Positions 50,084 to 60,200 of a stretch of 64,000 nucleotides of DNA are shown here, piece after piece (position 1 is the first letter of the stretch; the number at the start of each line of letters is the position of its first letter). The stretch is from Ferrovibrio sp046294345 (GTDB taxonomy: Bacteria; Pseudomonadota; Alphaproteobacteria; Ferrovibrionales; Ferrovibrionaceae). A program made the position numbers and the translations under genes. The stretch covers positions 74,867-138,866 of the forward strand of contig JBKBJT010000003.1 in assembly GCA_046294345.1 (NCBI GenBank), read 5' to 3'. The notes beneath the pieces were generated by a model. That model was not told the DNA's origin and did no database searches. It saw only the letters and a program-made list of their open reading frames with translations.

Positions 50084-51049
50084 ATGACACCGCCGCAGCA
50101 AGCACAGGGCAGGCATGTGACTCCGGCCAAACCCGTTCTCACCATCGGCACGCGCGGCTCGCCCCTGGCGCTGGCCCAGGCGCACGAGACCCGCGATCGC
50201 CTGCTGGCCGCCCATTCCGGCCTGCGCGAGGCCGATATCGCCATCCGCATCATCAAGACGACCGGCGACCAGATCCAGGACCGGGCGCTGGCCGAGGCCG
50301 GCGGCAAGGGCCTGTTCACCAAGGAGATCGAGGACGCCCTGCTGGATGGCGGCATCGACCTGGCCGTGCATTCCATGAAGGACATGCCGACGCAGTTGCC
50401 GCCCGGGCTGGCGATGGCGGCCTATCTGCCGCGCGAGGATGTGCGCGATGTGCTGCTGGCGCTGAAACCCACCGCGCTGGCCGCGCTGCCCGAGGGTGCC
50501 ATTGTCGGCACCTCGTCGCTGCGGCGCAAATCCTTCCTGCTGGCGCGCCGGCCCGACCTGCAGGTCGTCACCTTCCGCGGCAACGTGCAGACCCGTCTGC
50601 GCAAGCTGGAGGAGGGCATCGTCTCGGCTACCTTCCTCGCCCTGGCCGGCCTGCATCGCCTGAAAATCGCGCCGCCGGGCATGCAGGTGCTTTCCACCGA
50701 CGAAATGCTGCCCGCCGTGGCGCAGGGCGCCATCGGCATCGAATGCCGCGACGGCGATTCCCGCGTGCTGGATTTCCTCAAACCCCTCGACGATGCCGCC
50801 ACGCGTATCCGCGTCGAGGCCGAGCGCGCGCTGCTCGCCGTGCTGGATGGATCCTGCCGCACGCCGATTGCGGCCCTGGCCGAACTTGATGGCGACAGGA
50901 TGCGATTGCGCGGCGCCATCGCGCGCCCCGATGGCAGCGAGCTGATCGAGATCGAGCGCAGCGGTATGGCTAAGGACGGCGTCGCCATGGGCCGCGATGC
51001 CGGCAATGAGCTGAAAGGCCGCATCGGCCCGGATTTCTTCAAAGCCTGA
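50084..51049 (+). CDS. hemC: Hydroxymethylbilane synthase HemC
   Basis: HemC joins four porphobilinogens into hydroxymethylbilane. The 321-residue protein has IGTRGSPLALAQA (about 21-33), HSMKDMPT, GTSSLRRKSFLL, FRGNVQTRLRKL and the dipyrromethane-bearing C258 in DGSCRTPIAA. It is the first gene of the hemC-hemD-mic60-hemY operon; hemD follows after 1 bp. Confidence 0.97.
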   Translation: MTPPQQAQGRHVTPAKPVLTIGTRGSPLALAQAHETRDRLLAAHSGLREADIAIRIIKTTGDQIQDRALAEAGGKGLFTKEIEDALLDGGIDLAVHSMKDMPTQLPPGLAMAAYLPREDVRDVLLALKPTALAALPEGAIVGTSSLRRKSFLLARRPDLQVVTFRGNVQTRLRKLEEGIVSATFLALAGLHRLKIAPPGMQVLSTDEMLPAVAQGAIGIECRDGDSRVLDFLKPLDDAATRIRVEAERALLAVLDGSCRTPIAALAELDGDRMRLRGAIARPDGSELIEIERSGMAKDGVAMGRDAGNELKGRIGPDFFKA

Positions 51050-51050
51050 C

Positions 51051-51782
51051 ATGCGCGCGCTGATCACGCGGCCGGAACAGGAAGCGCAAAGCCTGCGCCG
51101 CAAATTGCAGACGCGTGGCATCGGGTCCGACTGCGCGCCGCTGCTCGACATCCGCATCCGTAACGATGCCGTTCTGCCGCTGGATGGCGTGACCGCGCTG
51201 CTGTTCACCTCGGTTAACGGCCTGCGGGCTTTTGTTGCCAACTGCAACCGCCGCGACCTTGCCGTCTATGCCGTGGGCGAAACCACGGCGGCGGCGGCGC
51301 GCAAGGCCGGCTTTGCCGAGGTCGAGGCCGCCGGCGGCGACGTGGAGAAACTTGCGGCGCTGGTGCGCCTGCGGCATCCGGTCGGCCAGGGCGCCTTGCT
51401 GCATGTTGCCGGCGCCACGCTGGCGGGCGATCTGCAGGCGATGCTGCGGGCCGATGGATACGATGTGCGCCGCGTCACGTTGTATGAGGCAGAGGCTGCC
51501 TCGGCCCTGCCGGCCGGCGTGGCGGCGGATTTCGCCGCGGGTCAATACGATGCGGCCCTGTTTTTCTCTCCCCGCACGGCGGCGGTATTTGTTACGCTGG
51601 CCCGGCAGGCCGGCATCGGCGACGGGGCGGCGGCCTGCACGGCTCTGGCCCTCAGTGCCAATGTGGCCGCTGTCCTGGCGCCGCTGGGCTGGGCCGAGAT
51701 CCGCGTCGCGGCCACGCCGCGCGAGGATGATATGCTCGCCCTGCTGGATGGAATGACAACGAACCGGTCGGATGGATCATGA
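51051..51782 (+). CDS. hemD: Uroporphyrinogen-III synthase HemD
   Basis: HemD closes and inverts ring D of hydroxymethylbilane. The 243-residue protein matches this weakly conserved family in length and in landmarks: MRALITRPEQEAQSLRRKL, LLFTSVNGLRAF, YAVGETTAAAARKAGF and ALFFSPRTAAVFV. It overlaps the mitofilin-like gene by 4 bp (ATGA). Confidence 0.94.
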   Translation: MRALITRPEQEAQSLRRKLQTRGIGSDCAPLLDIRIRNDAVLPLDGVTALLFTSVNGLRAFVANCNRRDLAVYAVGETTAAAARKAGFAEVEAAGGDVEKLAALVRLRHPVGQGALLHVAGATLAGDLQAMLRADGYDVRRVTLYEAEAASALPAGVAADFAAGQYDAALFFSPRTAAVFVTLARQAGIGDGAAACTALALSANVAAVLAPLGWAEIRVAATPREDDMLALLDGMTTNRSDGS

Positions 51783-52864
51783 GCGACAAGCCGGACAACC
51801 AGGACAGGATCATCGACGCCGAGGTCGAGCCGCTCGGCGGCAAACGCAGCGGCAGCCGCATGGTCATCCTGCTGATCGGCGCAGTGGTCGTCAGCATCGT
51901 GATTGCCGTCGGCTGGCATTACTGGAGCAGCGGCAAGCTTGATACGGTGCTGGGCGGCAAGAGCGTGGCGCCCGCCGCCACGACGGCCCCCGCACCGGCG
52001 ACTTCCGCACCGGCGACAACAGCCAGCATCCCCGTGCCGGCTCCGGCCAGTGCGCCTGCGCCTGATCCCGCCCTGCTCGCGCGTCTCGAAGACCAGGAAA
52101 AACGTCTTGCCGCCCTGACGGCCAGCCTGGAACGGCTGCAGCAACTGCCGGCCGCGAATGCCGGCGCCGATCCGGCCCTGCTGCAGAAGCTGGCCGACCT
52201 GGAGCAGCAGGTGGCCGGCCTACGCCAGACGCAGGAGGCCAACGCGGCGCAGCGCAGCACATTGCAAACCCAGATCGCCGATCTGCAGGCGCGCTTCACC
52301 GCGCTCAGCGAGGCGCGGCTCAACGCCCTGCGTGAGCCGCTTCTGCAACTCATCGCGTTTTCCGAAGCCCGCGAACTGGCACGGCGCGGCAGCGCCTTTG
52401 CGCGTGAAGCCACCTTGCTGGGCAGCTATGCCGAGGCCCAGGGCGGCATGCTGAAATCCGCCTTCGCCGGCCTGCAGCCCTTTGCCGAGCGCGGCATTCC
52501 GCCGGCGGCCGTGCTGGCTGCGCGGTTTCCGGCCCTGGCCGAGCAGCAGCGTGCGACGCCGGGCGGCGAAACCGTCGCTGCGGCCGAGAAACCCTGGTGG
52601 CAGCGCGCCGTCGACCGTGTCACCGGCCTGGTCAGCATCCGCCGCGTCGGCAGCGTCGACAGTTCCTCCGTCGAAGGCAGGCTGGAAACGGCCGAAGCCG
52701 CCCTGCGGGATGGCGACCTGGCGGCCGCGGTGGTCGCGCTGGATGGCGTGGCATTAATCCCGGCCCTGCAGGACTGGCGCGAACAGGCGCAGGCACGGCT
52801 CGATCTCGATGCCGCGCTGGATGCCCATGGCGCCGCGCTGCGCGCGCATCTGGCGATCCGCTGA
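51779..52864 (+). CDS. Mitofilin/Mic60-like inner-membrane protein
   Basis: This 361-residue protein has an N-terminal cytosolic tail, one membrane helix (about 28-48), an Ala/Pro/Thr-rich linker (about 60-95), a coiled coil (about 96-185) and a helical C-terminal mitofilin-type domain (about 190-361). Alphaproteobacterial Mic60 proteins in the haem operon are held to be ancestors of mitochondrial Mic60 and can bend membranes. Placement between hemD and hemY is the standard order. Sequence identity in the family is low, so architecture and context carry the call. Confidence 0.87.
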   Translation: MSDKPDNQDRIIDAEVEPLGGKRSGSRMVILLIGAVVVSIVIAVGWHYWSSGKLDTVLGGKSVAPAATTAPAPATSAPATTASIPVPAPASAPAPDPALLARLEDQEKRLAALTASLERLQQLPAANAGADPALLQKLADLEQQVAGLRQTQEANAAQRSTLQTQIADLQARFTALSEARLNALREPLLQLIAFSEARELARRGSAFAREATLLGSYAEAQGGMLKSAFAGLQPFAERGIPPAAVLAARFPALAEQQRATPGGETVAAAEKPWWQRAVDRVTGLVSIRRVGSVDSSSVEGRLETAEAALRDGDLAAAVVALDGVALIPALQDWREQAQARLDLDAALDAHGAALRAHLAIR

Positions 52865-52865
52865 C

Positions 52866-54188
52866 ATGCTGCGTCTGGCCAGGACGGCGATTGCCCTCGC
52901 GCTGCTGATGGCGCTGGCGGCGCTGGCCGCCTGGATCGCCGACCAGCCCGGCCGCATCCGCATTGCCTGGTTCGATCACATCGTGGAAGCGCCGGCGCCG
53001 CTGCTGGCGCTGGGCATCGTGCTGCTGGTCGTGGCGGCTTTCATCCTCACATGGATCGTTGCCTGGGCGGTGGCCCTGCCGCAGCGCCGCCGGCTGAAGC
53101 GCCAGGCGAAAGGCTATGCGAATTTCGCCGCCGGCATGGTGGCGGTGGCGGCCGGCGAGGCGGATCGCGCTGCGAAGCTGGCGGCAAAAGCGCAGAAGCA
53201 GCTCGACGATCCGGCGCTGGCCCGTCTGCTGGCGGCCCATGCGGCGCAGCTTGGCGGCAGGAACGAGGACGCGCAGCGTGCCTTCACCGCTTTGAGTCAG
53301 GATCCCGGCACGGCCTTCCTCGGCACGCGCGGCCTGCTGGCCGATGCGCGCAGCCGCGGCGACCGCGCGATGGCCCTGCAGCTGGCCGCGCGGGCTTCCG
53401 CCCTGCGGCCGGCCTCACCCTTTGCCGCCGAAGCCGAACTGCAATTGCTGGTCGAGGCCGGCGACTGGGGCGGCGCGCGCAAGCGGCTGGATCAGGCGCG
53501 ACGCAAAAAAGCCGTCAGCCGCGAGGCGGCATCGGCGCTGGACGCGCGTCTCGATCTGGCCGAGGCGGCATCGGCCCTGCAGGCGGGCGATGTGCGCATG
53601 GTGCGCCAGCATGCCGAGAAGGCGGCGAAGCTGCTGCCCGAACATCCGGTGCCGCCGTTGCTGCTGGCCCGCGCTGCAGATCATCACGGCGCGCGTCAGG
53701 CCGCGGCAAACCTGCTATCGGCCGCCTTCGCCCGCCGGCCGTCCGAGGCGCTTGCCAATGCCTGGCTGGCCCTGCAGCAGGATGCTGCGCCCGCCGACCT
53801 GCTCGCCCGCGCCGAGGCCTTTGTGGCGGAACGCCGGCCGGAAGTGGAAAGTCGCCTGCTGCTGGCCGCCGCCGCGTTGCAGGCGCATGAATTTTCCGCC
53901 GCGCGCGTTGCGCTGGACCAGCTCGGCAGCCGGGGCGGCAGCTGGGCGGCCCGGCTGCAGGCGAAGCTGGCGGAAGAGGGCGATGGCGATGCCGCCGCCG
54001 CCGACCGCTGGCGCGAGAGCATCCGCAGCGCGCTGTGGCAATGCGGCCATTGCGGCAGCGGCCATGCCGACTGGCATCTGCTCTGCCCCGATTGCGGCAG
54101 TTTCGACAGCCTCGATCCGACGCGGCTGGGCGAGGCGATGCCGCTGGCCGCCGCGCCGCGACCGCTGCTGATGCTGGAAAAGCGCTGA
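52866..54188 (+). CDS. HemY-like TPR membrane protein with C-terminal zinc-ribbon
   Basis: This 440-residue protein has the HemY_N domain: two membrane helices (about 5-24, 43-67) followed by VALPQRRRLKRQAKGYANFAAGMVAVAAGEADRAAKLA. A TPR array (to about 385) and two C-x-x-C pairs near the end (CGHCGSGHADW, CPDCGSF) follow. The paired cysteines resemble the rubredoxin-type metal knuckle of LapB, a relative. This is not the protoporphyrinogen oxidase HemY. It is the last gene of the haem operon, starting 1 bp after mic60. Its function is probably as an assembly platform at the membrane. Confidence 0.9.
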   Translation: MLRLARTAIALALLMALAALAAWIADQPGRIRIAWFDHIVEAPAPLLALGIVLLVVAAFILTWIVAWAVALPQRRRLKRQAKGYANFAAGMVAVAAGEADRAAKLAAKAQKQLDDPALARLLAAHAAQLGGRNEDAQRAFTALSQDPGTAFLGTRGLLADARSRGDRAMALQLAARASALRPASPFAAEAELQLLVEAGDWGGARKRLDQARRKKAVSREAASALDARLDLAEAASALQAGDVRMVRQHAEKAAKLLPEHPVPPLLLARAADHHGARQAAANLLSAAFARRPSEALANAWLALQQDAAPADLLARAEAFVAERRPEVESRLLLAAAALQAHEFSAARVALDQLGSRGGSWAARLQAKLAEEGDGDAAAADRWRESIRSALWQCGHCGSGHADWHLLCPDCGSFDSLDPTRLGEAMPLAAAPRPLLMLEKR

Positions 54189-54194
54189 GGTGGT

Positions 54195-54833
54195 CTAGCG
54201 CACCGCGTCTTGGTCGCCCTTGGGCAGCAGGTCGTAGGGCAGTTTGAAGCCCGGCAGGGCGGCGATGCGATCCCACCAGGATTTCACGTTGGGATAATCG
54301 GCGGGTTCGAACTTCGCCTCGGCCATGTGCACCACGGCGGCGAAGACGGCGATATCGGCGACGGTCGGCCGCTCGCCGACCAGGAAGCGTTTGCCTTCCA
54401 GCAGCGCGTCGAACTGGCCCAGCACCATGTCGGCGTATTTGCGCATGTAGTCCAGCACGGCGGGGTCGGGCTTGGCGAAACGCTCGAAGAAACGCGTGCG
54501 GCTGAGCGAGGATTCCAGACGGTCGGTTTCCCACATCAGCCATTCGCGGATGCGCTGAAGCTCCTGCGGTGTGGCACCGCCGAACTTGCCGGTCTGTTCG
54601 GCCAGATACAGCAGGATGGCGGCGGACTGGCACATCGTCTGGCCGTCATGCACCATGGCCGGCACCTGGCCGAAGCGGTTCAGCGCCAGGAAATCCGGTG
54701 TCTTGTGCTGGCCCTTGGCCAGGTCGATATGGCGGTAGTCGAATGGCAGGCCGCACAACGCCAGCATCAGGCCGACCTTGTAGGTCGGGGCGGACAGGAA
54801 ACTGCCATACAGCGTATAGGCGGCGGCCATCAA
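54195..54833 (-). CDS. Glutathione S-transferase-like protein
   Basis: This 212-residue protein has the thioredoxin-like N-terminal domain (TLYGSFLSAPTYKVGLMLALCGLPFDYRHIDL, NRFGQVPAMVHDGQTMCQSAAILLYLAEQTGKF) and the helical C-terminal domain with ERPTVADIAVFAAV. The Ser in the first turn may be the glutathione-activating residue. It is convergent with hemY, 6 bp apart. The substrate is unknown. Confidence 0.92.
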   Translation of the reverse strand: MMAAAYTLYGSFLSAPTYKVGLMLALCGLPFDYRHIDLAKGQHKTPDFLALNRFGQVPAMVHDGQTMCQSAAILLYLAEQTGKFGGATPQELQRIREWLMWETDRLESSLSRTRFFERFAKPDPAVLDYMRKYADMVLGQFDALLEGKRFLVGERPTVADIAVFAAVVHMAEAKFEPADYPNVKSWWDRIAALPGFKLPYDLLPKGDQDAVR

Positions 54834-54979
54834 TTATACTCCCCCTCTGTCGCCCCATCCGGCCGGGCCTGTCATGCGCGCGACGGTCTGGGACAAGCAT
54901 TTGTATTGCCGGTATTATTTTGGCCGGCTTTGCGACTTGCCAAGCCGTGCAGCGCCCCGTATTTTCCGCGCGCGGCCCG

Positions 54980-54995
54980 CCCGGGTCAACCCGGG
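54980..54995 (+). other. Strong hairpin in the tRNA-Thr leader
   Basis: CCCGGG-TCAA-CCCGGG forms a perfect 6-bp stem 12 bases before the tRNA 5-prime end; GCGCG/CGCGC outside can extend it. It may be a 5-prime leader processed by RNase P. Confidence 0.4.
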
Positions 54996-55007
54996 GACGC
55001 GCGCCAC

Positions 55008-55083
55008 GCCGGCGTAGCTCAGTTGGTAGAGCAAGACTTTCGTAAAGTCGAGGTCGGGGGTTCGAGTCCCTCCGCCGGCACCA
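55008..55083 (+). tRNA. tRNA-Thr (anticodon CGU)
   Basis: A 76-nt cloverleaf with encoded CCA. The acceptor stem GCCGGCG pairs with CGCCGGC, the D arm is GCTC/GAGC, the anticodon loop TTCGTAA gives CGU (Thr, codon ACG), and the T arm has GGTTCGAGTCC. One A-G mismatch occurs at the top of the anticodon stem. It stands alone; no integrated element follows it. Confidence 0.96.
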
Positions 55084-55405
55084 TTCCCGCCTTTCCCATA
55101 GCCGTCATGCCGTTTCGGGGCAGGCGTAGTCACAGTCTCTTCCGCATGAAGGCAGCAGCCCGAACGGGAGCTAGGACCGCAGCCTGCAGCGGGGTCTCGC
55201 CTGCACGCGCAAATCGTATTGACTCACTAATGGACCGCGGCACTATTCTTATTTTCATAGGTCCCGCGCTATAAAATACAATCTATGGATGCGATTGTTT
55301 TTGCTGATTATCAAAAAAACACGTCGCAACCGGATGACCTGATCGCCATCTTCTGTGATGTTCCCGCAGTACACCTGCATAGCGTAAAAACCCCGTGAGA
55401 GACTG
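55084..55405. other. Intergenic region after tRNA-Thr
   Basis: These 322 bp hold no credible coding frame. The first 120 bp are GC-rich, the rest AT-rich, as expected for the promoter of the PAS gene. TTGACT followed 19 bp later by TATTCT (around 55212-55242) could be a sigma-70 promoter with a long spacer. No attachment-site duplication of the tRNA 3-prime end is seen. Confidence 0.45.
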
Positions 55406-55966
55406 ATGCAGCGCCCGCAGCCCACCAAGACCGAACGCAGCTTCGGCGAAGACGAGATCATCGTCAGCAAGACCGACGCCAAGGGTCGCATCCTCTATGC
55501 CAACGAGGTGTTCTGCCGCGTCGGCCTCTATGAGGAACACGAGCTGGTCGGCGAGCCGCATTCCATCGTGCGCCATCCCGACATGCCGCGTGCCGTATTT
55601 CACCTGCTGTGGCAGACGATTTCCGGCGGCCGCGAGATTTTCGCCTATGTGAAGAACATGGCCAAGAACGGCGACTATTACTGGGTCTTCGCCCATGTGA
55701 CGCCAAGCTACGGCAAGGATGGCCAGATCGATGGCTATCACTCCAACCGCCGCAAGCCGCGGTCCACGGCGATCCAGCAGATCGAAAAGCTGTATGCTAG
55801 GCTGCTGGAAGAGGAAAACCGGCATGCCGACCGCAAACAGGGCCTGACGGCCAGCGTGAAGCTGCTGGAAAGCATCCTGGCCGAACGCGGCCAGAGCTAC
55901 GAAGAATTCGTGTTTTCGCTCGACGAAGCCGAGCGGAACGCCCGTGCCGGGAAACAGGCGGCCTGA
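55406..55966 (+). CDS. PAS-domain sensor protein, Aer-like
   Basis: This 186-residue soluble protein has an N-terminal PAS domain (about 15-125) followed by a helical coil to about 170. The PAS has FCRVGLYEEHELVGEPHSIVRHPDMPRAVFHLLWQTI. The R56, H57 and D59 pattern and the Trp match the FAD-binding Aer PAS of enteric bacteria. It lacks membrane and signalling domains; the MCP-type gene starting 48 bp downstream could supply them, giving a two-piece aerotaxis receptor. Confidence 0.88.
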   Translation: MQRPQPTKTERSFGEDEIIVSKTDAKGRILYANEVFCRVGLYEEHELVGEPHSIVRHPDMPRAVFHLLWQTISGGREIFAYVKNMAKNGDYYWVFAHVTPSYGKDGQIDGYHSNRRKPRSTAIQQIEKLYARLLEEENRHADRKQGLTASVKLLESILAERGQSYEEFVFSLDEAERNARAGKQAA

Positions 55967-56014
55967 ACCGCCGGGAAGCCGGAACGCGCGTATTATAATG
56001 ACAACCGGAGGGTA

Positions 56015-57241
56015 ATGATGGCTTTGTTCGGCAAGGATCGACGACAGAAGGTGCTCGATGAGCTGTCGACCGTCTGCGACAAGGCGGCGGCCGGCGATCT
56101 TTCGGTGCGCGTCGTCGATACCCAGTCGCATGGCGATCTGGCGCCGGTGCTGCAGAGCCTGAACCGCCTGCTCGACCGTACCGATGCCTTCATCCGCGAA
56201 TCCGGTGCCTCGCTCACCTATGCCGCCGAAGGCAAGTTCTTCCGGCCCTTCCTGCTGCGCGGCATGCCCGGCGATTTCCGCCGCGGCGCGCAGGTGATCA
56301 ACAATGCGCGCGAGGCCATGCACCAGAAGGCACTGGCCGCCGCTGCCTTGGAAAAGCAGGTGACCGAGCAGCGCGCCGCCATGGAGGCGCAGGCCCGCAG
56401 CGAACGCCAGCAGCTGGCCGACCAGTTCGAGCGCGACGTGATGTCGATCGTCGGCGCCGTTCAGGGTTCGGCGGGCACCCTGCACGCCAACGCGGCCACC
56501 ATGGCCGGCGAAATCCAGGACGTGCATGCCAAGGCGGATTCCGTGTCGCAATCGGCCGGCAATGCCACCCATAACGCGCAGGCCGTGGCGGCGGCGGCCG
56601 AACAGCTCAGCGCCTCGGTGTCCGAGATCGACCGCCAGGTGCGTGATTCACGCGTCGCCAGCGAGGCGGTGAAGGAAGAGGTCTCGCGCGCCAGCCTGGC
56701 CGTGCAGGAGCTGGCCACCGCCAACCGCAAGATCGACGAGGTGGTCGAGTTCATCAAATCGGTTGCCTTCCAGACCAATCTGCTGGCGCTGAATGCTTCC
56801 GTCGAGGCCGCCCGCGCCGGCGAGGCCGGAAAAGGCTTTGCTGTCGTGGCGCAGGAAGTGCGTAACCTGGCGCAGAAGACCGCCGAGGCGGCCAAAAGCA
56901 TCGCCGACCAGATCGCCGCGATCCAGCATGCCTCCGACAAGACGGTCGCCGCCATCGAGATCATCAAGAGCCAGTCCGAGACGCTGAACGAACGCGTCGG
57001 CCTGATGTCGGATTCGGTGCAGGAGCAGGCCAGCGCCACCGCGAATATCAGCAACAACATCCAGGATGCCGCCGCCGGCATCGAAAGCGTGTCGTCGAAC
57101 GTGCACGAGATCAGTGCGGCTGCCGGCACGGCCGGCGAGGCCGCCGATCAGGTCAGCAGCGCGGTGAGCAGCCTGAACGGCCAGGCCAGCCAGCTCGGCA
57201 CGCAGGTGCGCAATTTCCTGGGCTACATCCGCTCGCTCTGA
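56015..57241 (+). CDS. Soluble methyl-accepting chemotaxis protein
   Basis: This 408-residue receptor has no membrane helix. An N-terminal HAMP-like part (about 12-105; AAGDLSVRVVDTQSHGDLAPVLQSLNRLLDR) is followed by a coiled coil and the signalling domain (about 150-400), with VAFQTNLLALNASVEAARAGEAGKGFAVVAQEVRNLAQ at the tip. GGAGGGTA precedes ATG at 56015; the ATG at 56018 is equally possible. It follows the Aer-like PAS gene and probably signals for it inside the cytosol. Confidence 0.92.
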   Translation: MMALFGKDRRQKVLDELSTVCDKAAAGDLSVRVVDTQSHGDLAPVLQSLNRLLDRTDAFIRESGASLTYAAEGKFFRPFLLRGMPGDFRRGAQVINNAREAMHQKALAAAALEKQVTEQRAAMEAQARSERQQLADQFERDVMSIVGAVQGSAGTLHANAATMAGEIQDVHAKADSVSQSAGNATHNAQAVAAAAEQLSASVSEIDRQVRDSRVASEAVKEEVSRASLAVQELATANRKIDEVVEFIKSVAFQTNLLALNASVEAARAGEAGKGFAVVAQEVRNLAQKTAEAAKSIADQIAAIQHASDKTVAAIEIIKSQSETLNERVGLMSDSVQEQASATANISNNIQDAAAGIESVSSNVHEISAAAGTAGEAADQVSSAVSSLNGQASQLGTQVRNFLGYIRSL

Positions 57242-57271
57242 ACGCGCGACCGGCCATCATCTGCCAGCCGG

Positions 57272-60200
57272 TCATGACGTGGCCGGCATCTCCAGGCGGT
57301 AGTCGCGGGCGAAGGCCGGAATCTCGTCGGCAGGCATCGGGCGGGCGATCAGGAAGCCCTGGCCGTAATCGCAGCCGGCACGGCGCAGGAAAGCAAGCTG
57401 TGCCGCCGTCTCGATCCCTTCCGCCACCACCTCCAGCCCGAGATCGTGGGCGATGTCGATGATGGCGTGCACCAGTCGCTCGCCGCGGTTAGTGCCGATG
57501 TCGGCAACGAAGGCATGGTCGATCTTGACCAGATGCGCCGGCAGGCGGGCCAGATAGCTCAGCGATGAATAGCCGGTGCCGAAATCGTCCAGCGCGATCC
57601 TCACACCGGATTCCGCCAACCGGTCGAGTGTTTCCAGATGGGCGCGGTCGCCAGCCATCATCAGTGTCTCGGTGATCTCGATGGTCAGCGGTTGCGGAAT
57701 GTCGGCCTCGCCTTCCAGGGCGGCGGAAACACGGGTATGGAAGTCGCCGGCCTTGACCTGCTCGGGCGAGACATTGATGGCGATCCCGATATCCAGTCCC
57801 GCCTCATGCCAGTCGCGACGCTGCCGGCTGGCCTCGGCCAGCACGCGGTCGCCCAGCAGGCCGATCAGGCCATAGGATTCCGCGAAGGGAACGAACTGGA
57901 CAGGGCTCAGCAGCCCGCGTTGCGGGTGCCGCCAGCGTGCCAGGCCTTCCGCCTTCACGATCCGGCCGCTGCCCAGATCGATGATCGGCTGGTAATGCAG
58001 CACGATGTCCTCGCCCTGCAGGGCGGCGCGCAGTTCGGCCACGGTGGTCAGCCGCTCGTCGACGGTTTCCTGCATGTCGGCCGTGAAAAAGCGGCAGGTG
58101 TTGCGGCCGGCCGCCTTGGCGGCATACATGGCCGAGTCGGCATGCTTGATCAGGTCGTCGCCAGCGCGGCCGTCATTGGGGAATACACTGATGCCGATGC
58201 TGCCGGAGATGAAATAATCGTGCTCTTCGATGCGGTAGGCACGCGCCAGCACCGCATTGATCTTCTCCGCCACCAGCCTGGCATCTTCCACCGTGCTGAT
58301 CTCATCCAGCAGAACCACGAATTCGTCGCCACCGAGGCGGGCCACCGTGTCGCTTTCCCGCACCGTGGCCTGCAGGCGCCGTGCGGTTTCCATCAGCAGG
58401 GCATCGCCGGCGGTATGGCCAAGCGAATCATTGATCTCTTTGAAATAATCCAGGTCGATCATCAGCACCGCACCCGGGCGGCCATGGCGCATGGACCGCA
58501 TGATGGCCTGCTGCAGGCGGTCGTTCAGCAGCCGCCGGTTGGGCAGTTCGGTCAGCATGTCGTAATGCGCCTGCCAAGTGACTCGGGCCTCGGCCTCCTT
58601 GCGGCTGGTGATGTCGATGAACATGCCGATATAGCTGGTCGGGTTGCCGGCAGCATCGTTGATCCGCGTCACCGACAGCCACTCGCAATACACATTGCCG
58701 TCCTTGCGGCGGTTCCACACCTCGCCCTGCCATATGCCGGTTGTGCGCAGGGTGTGCCACATGGCGGCATAAAAATCGCGATCCTGCTTGCCTGACGAGA
58801 GCAGCGACGGATTCTTGCCCATCACGTCGATGGCATCGTAACCCGTGATGGCGGTGAAGGCCGGATTGATGGCTATGATCCGGTTGTCGCGATCGCAGAC
58901 GATGATGGCCTGCGGCGAATTGTCGAATACGGCAGCGGCCTGGCGCAGCTGCAGTTCCATGGCCTTGCGCGGCGTGATATCGGAATGCGTGCCGATCGCC
59001 CGGGTTGGGCGGCCCTGCTCGTCATGCTCGACCACCTTGCCGCGCACCAGCGCCCACATGTAGGTGCCGGCCTTGGTGCGCAGCCGCATCTCGATATTCA
59101 GCCGTTCGACCTCTCCGTTGCGGAAAGCATTGACGCGCTGGATCGCCTGTTTCGAATCCAGCGGATGCAGCAGATTGAACACCGTCTGCAGCATCGGCGG
59201 CAATTCGCTGCTGCGATAGCCCATGCGCGACAGGAACAACGGGCTGAATTCCATGTGATCGTGGGCGATGTCGTATTCCCAGACGCCTTCTTCGGCGCCA
59301 TCCAGCGCGTGCTTCAGGCGTTCCTCGCTCTGGCGCAGCGCCTGCTCGCGGGTGTTCACGGCCTCGATCAGCCGATTGACCCCGCGGGTGATCGTCTGGA
59401 TCTCCAGCGCGCCGGTCGGATGCAGGGACTCGACCCGCTCGCCCTGGGCGGCACGGTGCAGCAATGCGGCCAATCCATAGACGGGGTCGGCGACGCGACG
59501 GCTGATCAGGCGCATCAGCGCCAGCATGGCGGCGATGGCGGCCAAGCCAAGGGCCGCCTGCAGGCCTGCGGCGCGCCAGACCTGGGCCAGCAGAGGCTCG
59601 GCCGGCAAACTGGCCACCACATGCCAGCCGACCTGGGGAATATCGCGCGCGGCCGCGATCACCGTTTGCGGCATCCGGTCGTCGCGGATCAGGGGGTTGG
59701 CATTCAACTCTTCGCTGCCCTGGCGAAACAGCAGCCAGTCGGGTGCCGGTCGGCCCGGCCGCACCACGGGATTGCTGCTCAGGATCACGTTGCCGCGTGG
59801 GCTGACGATGTAGAAATCGCTGTCGGCGGCGCGACCTTCAAACACGGTCGGGAATGTTTCCAGATCCAGCGGCAGCAATACGGCACCGGTCAGCTGGCCG
59901 GCGGCATCGCGCAGCGGCATGGCGAAAGAGACGAGCATGCGGTCGGTGATGGTGCCGCGCACAGGTTCGCTGACGGCGAAACTCTGCGGATTGTTGCTCT
60001 GGCCGAACCGTTCCACCAGCGATGGCCAGGATCGCGTCTGCGGCTGCTGCCGCGAAAGCGGCGAGGCTGAACAGATCGGCACGCCATTGGCTTTCACCGT
60101 CACCAGCGTGGTGTAGCGCGGCAGCAGCAGCTCGGAATCTCGGAATACCTCGTGGCAGCGCCGCGGGTCCAGCGCCGCGATACCGGGGTGCCTCACAAGA

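Noticed and set aside
50027..51247. N-terminal extension of tsaD to 763 residues
   Set aside because: The extension is antisense to hemC. TsaD has its conserved start MLVLGIETSCDET at 50026.
55008..55405. Genomic island integrated at tRNA-Thr
   Set aside because: There is no integrase, no repeat of the tRNA 3-prime end, and the neighbouring genes show the same GC-rich codon use.
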